In this document: piece by piece, positions 20,201-29,200 of the stretch | Layout of the letters: every line of letters starts with the position of its first letter | How positions within the stretch are numbered: position 1 is the first letter of the stretch | Assembly (NCBI GenBank): GCA_964352425.1 | Contig: CAYGRZ010000015.1 | Location: 1 to 31,385 of the forward strand | Length of the DNA stretch: 31,385 nucleotides | Source of the DNA: JAMWCX01 sp964352425 | GTDB lineage: Bacteria > Omnitrophota > Gorgyraeia > 2-01-FULL-45-10 | Direction: 5' to 3' | Program-made: the position numbers and the translations under genes | Notes under the pieces: model-generated | What the model was told of the DNA's origin: nothing | Database searches by the model: none | What the model saw: the letters and a program-made list of their open reading frames with translations, nothing else

Positions 20201-23200
20201 TTATTAAAGATAAGCAGCTCATCCGCGGCTCGCCCGAGGCTAACGCCCTCCAGATGCTCTGCTATCTTGCTGTCTTCATTCCCATGAAGGTCAGTAACCC
20301 GCTCAAGGTTTCCGAGAAGATACCCAGCCCTATCTTCGGGCCTATCAATGAACTGCGTCTGGCGGTGGACATAGACGATATTCCGACCATCCTGAAGATC
20401 GCCAGGCTTAACCCACTGAACCAGACCCTTACAAAGCTGGAAGAATTCCGCAGTGTACGATCGATCAGTACGTTGGATAAGACCCAGCGAACGGAATTGC
20501 TCAAATCCCTTGCCGAAGACCATGATCTCGGTGATGACGAAAGATTTGAACTCGCCAAGGCATTCGCCATAGATAAGAAGAATCTTCGCAGGACCTACCA
20601 GCTGCCGGCCGATATTCTTAGCGGTGAGGATATGGCCATAGATATCAATGCGCTCGATCGCACAGCGCTTGCGAACCTTCAGGACTCCGATCTTCAGCTT
20701 ATGCAGTCGTATTCGGGTGTGAGGGGCAGGTTTGGGACTGCGGCGCGTATATCAGAAAATGCGAAGGCTGCTACGGTAGCATACGCGTATACCTTTGCCG
20801 CTAACGTGATCGATCGGTGGCAGACAGCCGATCCGAAGAAAGAAGATTTTACCTTCGTGATAGGGCGGGATCCGCGGCCTGCGGGAAATATCCTGAAACG
20901 CCTCCACATTCTCGGCCTGCTCATGGCGGCCGGAGAAAAAGGTGTTTCGATAAAGATAACAGATCTCGGGGTAGTCTCGACGCCCCTCATGGAGTCGGCC
21001 ATCCGCACGTCGGGTTATGACGCAGGGGTGATGATAACCGCTTCCCACAATCCTCTCGAGGACAATGGCTTCAAATACATGACCGGCGCTGAGGAGCCTG
21101 AGAATGATCCCGTGAACGGGAAGGGTTCCATCTTGAACGCAGCCAAGATGAGGGGCGTGATCGCCGGCTCGAATATTCTCCTGGCCTCTATCTCATCCGG
21201 TCATCTTGATTTCGTCGAACGGGCGAACGTGTTCGCGAGATCGAACGCCGGCCTGATAAACGGCATCTCGCCTTCATTGAGAGTGCGGCAGAACCGCCGG
21301 ATAGCGGCACGCGGGTACATCGATTTTATCGGTAAAGGGATCTTTCGCAGCTCGGGCGATGAACTGGGGCGCGTGCGGAAACGAAATGAGAAGACTAAGG
21401 TGGTCGTCGATCCGAATGGCGGCGGCGCGTGCGGAATATCTGCAGACGCCATACGCTATTTCGGCTATCAGGCTATCGAGATCAATGGCAGAAAAGGCGT
21501 GCCTGCTCACAGGATAGAGCCTGTAAAGGAAGCGCTGAGCGACGCGGCGGTCAAAGTACGGCAGAGCGGCGCTATGCTGGGGATTGTTGAAGATTTTGAC
21601 GCTGACAGGGGCACCAAGGTTGTGCGGGATAAACAGGGCAACGTCAGAGCGCTCGAGGGGCAGGATGAGGCGTATCTTAACGTGGCGGCCATCATCGCGT
21701 GGATCAGGACCCGCATGGAGCGCTATCCCGAGGCTCAGAACAAGAAATGGGCGATCGTGACGGACGGCGCGGCAAGCTCGCGCACCTGGGAGTTGTGCAG
21801 GAAGCTCGGCATAGATGTTTTTGAGACAGATAACGGCGAGACGAACATCGTTACGGGGATGCATAAACTTGAGAATGAGGGATTCTTCGTTCCCATCGGC
21901 ATCGAGGCATATAACGGCGGTACCATCCTCTTTGGCTCAGAGGTGAGGGACGGCACCTTGAGCGCGCTCCTCTATCTCCTCGTCAATTCCGACACCGCGG
22001 CGTCCGAGATGCTGAAACGGCTGACGAATACGCCCGCATATCACACGATCCAGGAACAGCGCACGACGGATATGCCTACCATCGACGCGACCGCCAAGAA
22101 GCAGATCGCGGGTAATTTCAAGAGAAGGATACAGGATATTCCGGGGAAGGGATTCCGCGTCGACGGGCTGGGGGAGACGGTATTTGCGCGCCTGGAGATA
22201 CTGACGCATGAAGAGACCGATACCTTCGAGCTGGCGGATGACGTCATAACCGGTTCCGGCGGTTTCAAGATCCTGCTTACAGACACGATCGGAGACAGGC
22301 ACTTCATGTGGTTCCGCTCCTCCAAGACCGAGCCAGGCATCTTGAGATTGTGTGCCGATTCAAAGGACGCTGCTATGGTCTCGTTATTAGCGAAGCTGCA
22401 GGAAGCCCTGTACACGCAGGACGCAGGCGGCTACCCAAGCGATCACCCTGCCCGCAAGATGACGCGCAGACCATTCTTGATCAGCTTTCTTATTGCGGCG
22501 GCAAGCGGTATGTTACTGCCGCAATTGGGATGCGTATCGTTCGATGCAGGCAGACGCGCGATAGCTTCCCAAAGCGCCCAGGCCTATATTATGGGCATAA
22601 CGCATGCTCATCCGAAAGATATTGATGAGGTAGGCGCCGATCTGGCGGAGATGGATCGTTATTTGACGGCCAATCGAGGCCTCACAGATGAGCAGAAGGA
22701 TCATTTCAGGCATCGTTTCGAAAGCATGCTTAAGAAGAACGAATGGTTGATCAAGAGATACAGGGCTCATGTGCAGGCCATAAAGAAATATCTGGAGGAT
22801 GAGGCCACTAATATCGGCATCGTGGGCATTGAGATGACGGAAGAGGGCCTTGACCAGTTATACAGGCGCATCGAACAGCCGGTTAATTATGAGCAGGCAT
22901 TGCAGTATCTCGGATGCGAGGATTTCAAGCAAAAAGCCGATGACATGATGCTTCTGTACCGGGCTCCGCTTGAGTATCTGAAGTTATCGGGGGATCCCGC
23001 GTGGAAGAAGATAAAGAAGATCCTGCCGTTGGACAGCGAGCCGCTTCGCCAAAAAGAGTATGAGTACGGAACGGCCGCGGAAGCGTTCTCCAGGCGGTTT
23101 AACGCCCGCGTGAAAGAGATTATGGATAATAAGGGGAGCCTCGAGGTCGCAGCCGTGAACAAGTTCAGCGCATTGTGCGCGCGCTCAGAGACCAGGGGCT

Positions 23201-26200
23201 TTACGACACCGTCCGCTAAAGAGATCGAAGCCGCACTGCATGCGCTGAAAGATCCCGCTTTGAGAGCGTTGGCGAGGGATATCGCCGGGAACTCGCTGCA
23301 GTCTTCCGCGATGGGCAGGGCAAGGGATGAGCATATGGTCGGCGTGCTCAGGGCGGCGAATAAAGATAGCAACGTATTGTGTATCATGGGCGCATTCCAT
23401 AGCGACGGTGTTACCCGCCGCCTGAAGGACGAGGCAGGCTACGCGCTACACTATATTACCGAAGAAGGCGTGATCACGGATAGGCCTCCTGCTCTTGAGC
23501 TGCCTGACATACCGGGCGACGAAGACGTCTTCAGGATGCCGGTGCCGTTGGCTCCGCCGTCCATCTTCTCAGATGGCGCATGGAAGGAGAAATTCCGTCT
23601 TGCCGGTGAAGTAGGAACGCTTGAAGAGGCGAGGAAGGCCGTCCTCTCGTCCGAGGATGAGCTGTCGTATGTAAGGCTGTTACAGGCGCCGGCCATCGGC
23701 GATCTTAAGGTGTTGGTCAAGACGGGAAATCTGGAGATCGGACTGGTCTCAGCCGAGGACGGGTGGTATCTGATAAAGGGATTGCGTGGCGGCGTCATCA
23801 TACCATTCAAGAATACGCTCTTTAAACTGCATAGCCATCCAAAGCGGATAGTCAAGGAGACGGGTGCGGCGAAGGACATTTATACGCTTCCCGGTCCTGA
23901 AGAGGAGCAGAGGGCTAAGGCGGGCGGCCGGATCGAGTATGTGCTATCTGATAAAGGATTATGCGCATACGGCGGTGCCTTGGAAAAGCCTGTTGTGGCC
24001 GGTTGGGATGAGCTTGCCGCTGTCGATATACCGCTTACCAAACTGCAAGCGTATTTTACCGGCAGTAGCGAGGTAGTCAGGATACAGGCGAGCGCGACAA
24101 GCGACGCACAGAATATTATTCATGAATACACGAAAGACGGCCTGAGGATTTCTTACGGGACGTTTAAAAACATAGAAAGGGCTTATACGATCATCGATCA
24201 GATCGCCCGGAGCGGCATAGATCCGAACGGTAAGAGGGTATGGGACCCCGGAACAGGAAGCGGCGTCCTGGGCCTTTACGCGGCGAGGCAGGGCGCGAAC
24301 GTTGTGGCCACCGACATACAAAAAACAGCATGCGATGACGCGATGTATAACGTTAAAAAAGCGCAGGAGAAAGCGCCGCTTAAGGGAAGTATGGAAGTAA
24401 GGCAGGGGAACCTTGACGAATGCTTAAAGGACAACGAGACATTTGATCTTATACTTGCCGCTATTCCGACGATAGATTATAACGCGCCATATCAAGCCAA
24501 TCCTAATACCAACGACCCCGGTTTTATATTTATGCAGGGGCTTCTTTCCTGCCTGCAGAGAAGGCTCAATCCCGGCGGAAGACTTATACTACACTACCCG
24601 AACTCTCAGGCGGCAAAGATTTCCTGGGCAAGTAATGAAAGGCACAGCCTCAGGTATTTTAATATTGCGGACCGGATCCCCGAATTAGAAAAACAGGGTC
24701 TGGCAGTGGTAGAGCATAAGCCGCTTGAAAGATATCCGACATATGCTATTTGGGAGGTCATAAAACCTGCCACAAGCGTAGCGAGCGAGGCAGACGTCGC
24801 GAATGGAAAAGCAGGGGGTCGCAGGAACGGTTCTGCTGCTGATCTTAAAGCGGCGAAAGGTGTGGGATTGCATGAAGGGACAGGTGTGGGATTGCAGCCA
24901 GAACCGTCCCCGTTATCTCTGGAGACGCCGAAGGAAAAAGTGAACAGGCTGCTTTCTTCATACGAAAAAAGGGACAGTTCTATTTTACCGGTGCCGCAAT
25001 CACCGGCGGCGGAGCCGGAAAAATCGGATGCGGCCCAAATTTTCAACGCGCCGGCGAAACAAACAATTGAAAACACCTCTCCTGCACCGGCAGGCAAGCC
25101 GAGGGCAGATTTTGAGATCAATCCAGATGAACGCGTTATCGTTGATAGTGTTTTTGAGGCGCTCGGCGTCGATAATTCAAAGCTGGAATGGCAGCCCTCA
25201 GGCATCTTTACCGTAGCAACGGTCGACGTCTCCGCCTTGAAAGAAGACGGTGTCCGCACGGTCTTTGATATTCTGGAGGAGGCAGCGGCTGCAGGCAGTG
25301 TTTCAATAGTCAATTACGATAATGTGCCGGTCTTTTTATTGTTCAAAAATAATGCAGGCCGTGTCAACTCTGTTGACCTGTTGAGATATTATCTTTCTGT
25401 TGATAAGGTAAAAGCGCAGTCTATAAAAGAAAACGTATACAGCTCGTTTGAAACCGGCGAAAACACCACCCCATTCCGTCCCTACGTCTATGCCATATTT
25501 GATAGGAACGGGAACCTCCAGGAAATAGATGGTGTAGCGCCTCAAGATAGAGGGTCTTATGGACGCGAGGAACTGGAAAAGTTGCAGATATACAGGATCC
25601 CCGTCTTGCCCGGTGTTTTCGAAGGGGCGCACCCGGCAAGTTATATAAGCGCCAAGGCGGCGGAAAAGCTGGCGCGGCCGGGGATGCGGGTATTGATCGT
25701 CGGTACCGGGATAGGCCTCGAAGCGGCGATCGCGGCGAAGAAGGGCGCTGCCGTTGATGCGATGGACTGCACAGAGATGGCGGCGAAGGATACGCAAATG
25801 TCTCTTTCGATTTTTGGAGTCGATAAAGGGGTCCATGTCTTCACGTCTGGAGATCTATTTGAGGGATTAGGCGCTTATGACCTTATCGTTTTTAACATGC
25901 CGCATCTCGCTTATAAAATAGATATGTCAAGATATCCCATCGTACCAAGCGAAAGAAATTCCACCGATTTCAACGGAGAGGTTTTGAATAAAGTTGCATC
26001 TACGCTGGCCGATCATTTAAGAAGAGGCGCCGCGGCCGTTATCGTGAATGACAAATCGCCCGAAGTTAAGAAAATATTGGAAGAAAAAACAGGACTTCCC
26101 GTCAAGGTCGACTTTAGTGAAAATAGCTCAAATTCCCAGGCTTACATCATTACTAAGGAAAATAGGGAAAATAGGGACAGACACCAATCTCAATCGGGAA

Positions 26201-29200
26201 AATCGGATTTGGGGGATTTGGGGGACGGCCCTGCCGTCGATCTTACACCGGTTACGGCGCCGATCCCGGAAGTGTCCCCTGCCAAAGCAGCTCATAACGA
26301 CCAGGCGGGGACAGGTGTAGGATTACATAAAGGGACAGATTTTGGATTGCAGCCAGAACCGTCCCAAAACATACCGCCGGCTGCAGCGCTTGGTAGTTTT
26401 GGCGAAGAGGATTTAGATAAGCTCAGAGAATTTAACAATAGAGATTTTTCTTTTGAGAGCTTAAGCAGAAAAACCCATGCCTTGCTTGAATATAGCGGTC
26501 CCGCGGCAGAGATGATCCATGATTTTGTCAGGCATGCGATAAAAGAAATGGCCGGGTGGTCTGCCAAAGGAGAAGGTTGGCGCTACCGCGTTTTAGGTCT
26601 TGCAGGTGAGATATCCGGCTTGTATGAAGTAGTAGTGAACAGGCAAGGTACGCTGAAGAGCATAAACCTTGGCAGGCTCCAGGCAATAGAAAAGGTAATC
26701 AGCGGGCATGGCTACCCGGTAAAAGAATTTGACGCTGTAAGCGAAAACACTGTTTTTGAGTTTAAGTTTCATCTTACCCTGCGCAAACTCTATCAGCAGG
26801 TTATTGGCATTGATTCCGCGCAGCGGCCGCATCTTTTAGAACTGATACAGAACCCGGATTTTCAGGGAGTGCGCAACATGGTTTATTTTGGAGAAGCAGA
26901 TTATGGCTATGGTGCCAAGGCATTAAAAGAATTTATCCGTAACCGTCCGCAGATTGCCCCTAAAGTTACCCTTACCGATAAAGGGTTTTCAATAAGATTG
27001 GCGCTTTCGGAAGTAAGGGATTTTCTTGGATTTAAATCTACGATCGATCTTACGTTACATGAGCAGAGATACTTTAAAGAGAAGATAGATCGCCGGGCAT
27101 TCCGGCGCGAGATCCGTTTTATGGAAAAATTGATTGATAGAAAGCTCGGGCAACTTAAAGGCGAACATTTTGATGTGATTATCGCCATGAGCAATATCGC
27201 AGAAAAAGACCGTCAGGACATAAGCAGGATAATCGAGAAGAATGATGGGGCCGTCCCAGAAAGGAATACCCCGCAGACGATCGCCGCGCCCGCTATCACT
27301 GAAGAACAGTTTATGCGCCAGGAGAAGCGCATCTTCAGGGACGGCGGCGATGGCGGCAAAGAGATGTGGGATGACATGGCCGAGAATGGGGAGGCTCTGA
27401 ACAAAGAGGGAAACGGTCTTCGGGACGGTTCTGCCGCCGGTCTTACACCGGTTCCGGCGCCAATCCCGGAAGTGTCCCCTACCAACGTTACTGCCGAACA
27501 GGGTGTCCCCCGCCTTCGCCAAAGCACTTCCGCCTTTGGCTTCGGCGGGCAGGCCTCGGGGAACGTCCCCGAAGCTTCCTTCAAAGACAGCGGCGACGGC
27601 GGGAAGGCGATGTGGGATGACATGGCCGAGCCTGCGCCGGCCGCAGTCAGCAGGAGCGTTGTAATCAGTGATAGCACTGTTAAGATAACGGCGCCGGGAG
27701 GGATGTCCTTATTTAAAATCTCGGAATTCCCGGATGGCGGAGAAGATAAGAAAGGCGTGGTCCTGACGCGTCTCATAGATGGCGGGAATGATGTCCAGGA
27801 ATCCGGATTGTTCGTATATGCCGTACCGACCGGCGATGTTGATAATAAGCCGGCTATCCGGGGAGCGTATATAGCCAGGAAGATGCTCGGCCAGGGCTTC
27901 CTGAAACCTCTTTTAAATATATTCTTCAGCCGTTTTCCTGAAGCCGTCCGAACCGATCCCTCTGTGATGAATTGCGTTCTCCTTGATGTCCTTGCAAGAG
28001 ACTACGGATTTGAACCCGAGGTCAAGTCGGAGCCGAATGCCTGGTTCAGGCATAAGCCGGGAAAGAATGCGTCCGAGGTGTTCGAGATCTATTTCAAGGA
28101 TCCGGAAACAAGTATATTATTTGGGGAAGAGGGGGGTGCTGTAGCAGCGCGGTATGAAATCATCAATAAAGATGATGTCCCGGCGGCAGAGCTCGGCAGT
28201 TTCAGGCCGGTGCATCTGGGCATCCCGCTTGTCCTCAAAGATCGTGTAAGATTTAAAAAAGCGCTTGAAACCGTACGGGTTCTAGACATAGACCGCAGGC
28301 TTCACGAATTGGAGAAAGAAATTAAGCCATCGCAGGGTGCCCCTGCAGGAAACGTCCCCGAATCCTCCTTCGAGATGAGGGGACCATATGTGGAGACCTT
28401 AAAACGTTTGAATCCGAATCTGCACACAGAAGAAGGTAAAGACTTGGAGCGGGACAATGTTGCCTACTCGCTTCGCCATATCGATTTATTAGAACAGCTT
28501 TTGAGTATCAAAAAACAACTTCCTTCCAATCCGCAAGTGCTTGTTTTGGGACCCGGAATGACGACAACGAGGGAAAAGGCATATTCGCCGCAAATAATCG
28601 AAACCTTAGCCATTCTCAATGGGCTTAACGCCGAATATACCGTTATCGATCGAAGCCGAAAAATTTTGGAAGCGGTTCAAAACGGATCGGTCTACGAATA
28701 TAATCCCAAAGGCGATGAGCGCCGGTATTTGATGGAGCATCCAGAACTCGAGGATTCGATTAAGACCGCGCTGGCATCAGTAATGCAGGGTGTTTCCGCT
28801 AGCGAGATGGATTGGTTTGGCCGGTATGATGCGAATCTGAAGAGCCAATCGATAGCGACTTTCCGGGGTGAGTTTCAGAACATTGAATATGGCGATGCCC
28901 AGACGGATATAATTGTCGGCGTGTTGTCGATTGTTCATGCTCTCAAAAAAATCCCGCAGAAGGAAATGAAATGGCAGTTTGTTTCAAAACTTACCCGGGC
29001 GTTAAAACCCGGCGGTTATTTGCTCATGAGCAAAGATGAACTTTGGCCGCTTTATCGCCAGAGCGCTAGGGACAGAATTTTATTATCCGAGGATTTGACG
29101 CCGGAAGAATCCCTGCGAGAAATCGAAGTCGTTCTTAAGCAACTTGAACATCAAAGCCAGCTGGCAGGGGTTTCAATCGGGTTACGCGTAGTTTTACAGG

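Larger units (their letters stand above)
27363..27630 (+). repeat. Direct repeat flanking element c (GDGGK.MWDDMAE)
   Basis: A 22-base identical sequence starting GATGTGGGATGACATGG occurs at 27363-27384 and 27609-27630, 246 bases (82 codons) apart. Similarity extends upstream through GGCGA.GGCGG. The encoded GDGGKEMWDDMAE and GDGGKAMWDDMAE flank repeat copy c and two palindromes. Confidence 0.85.
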
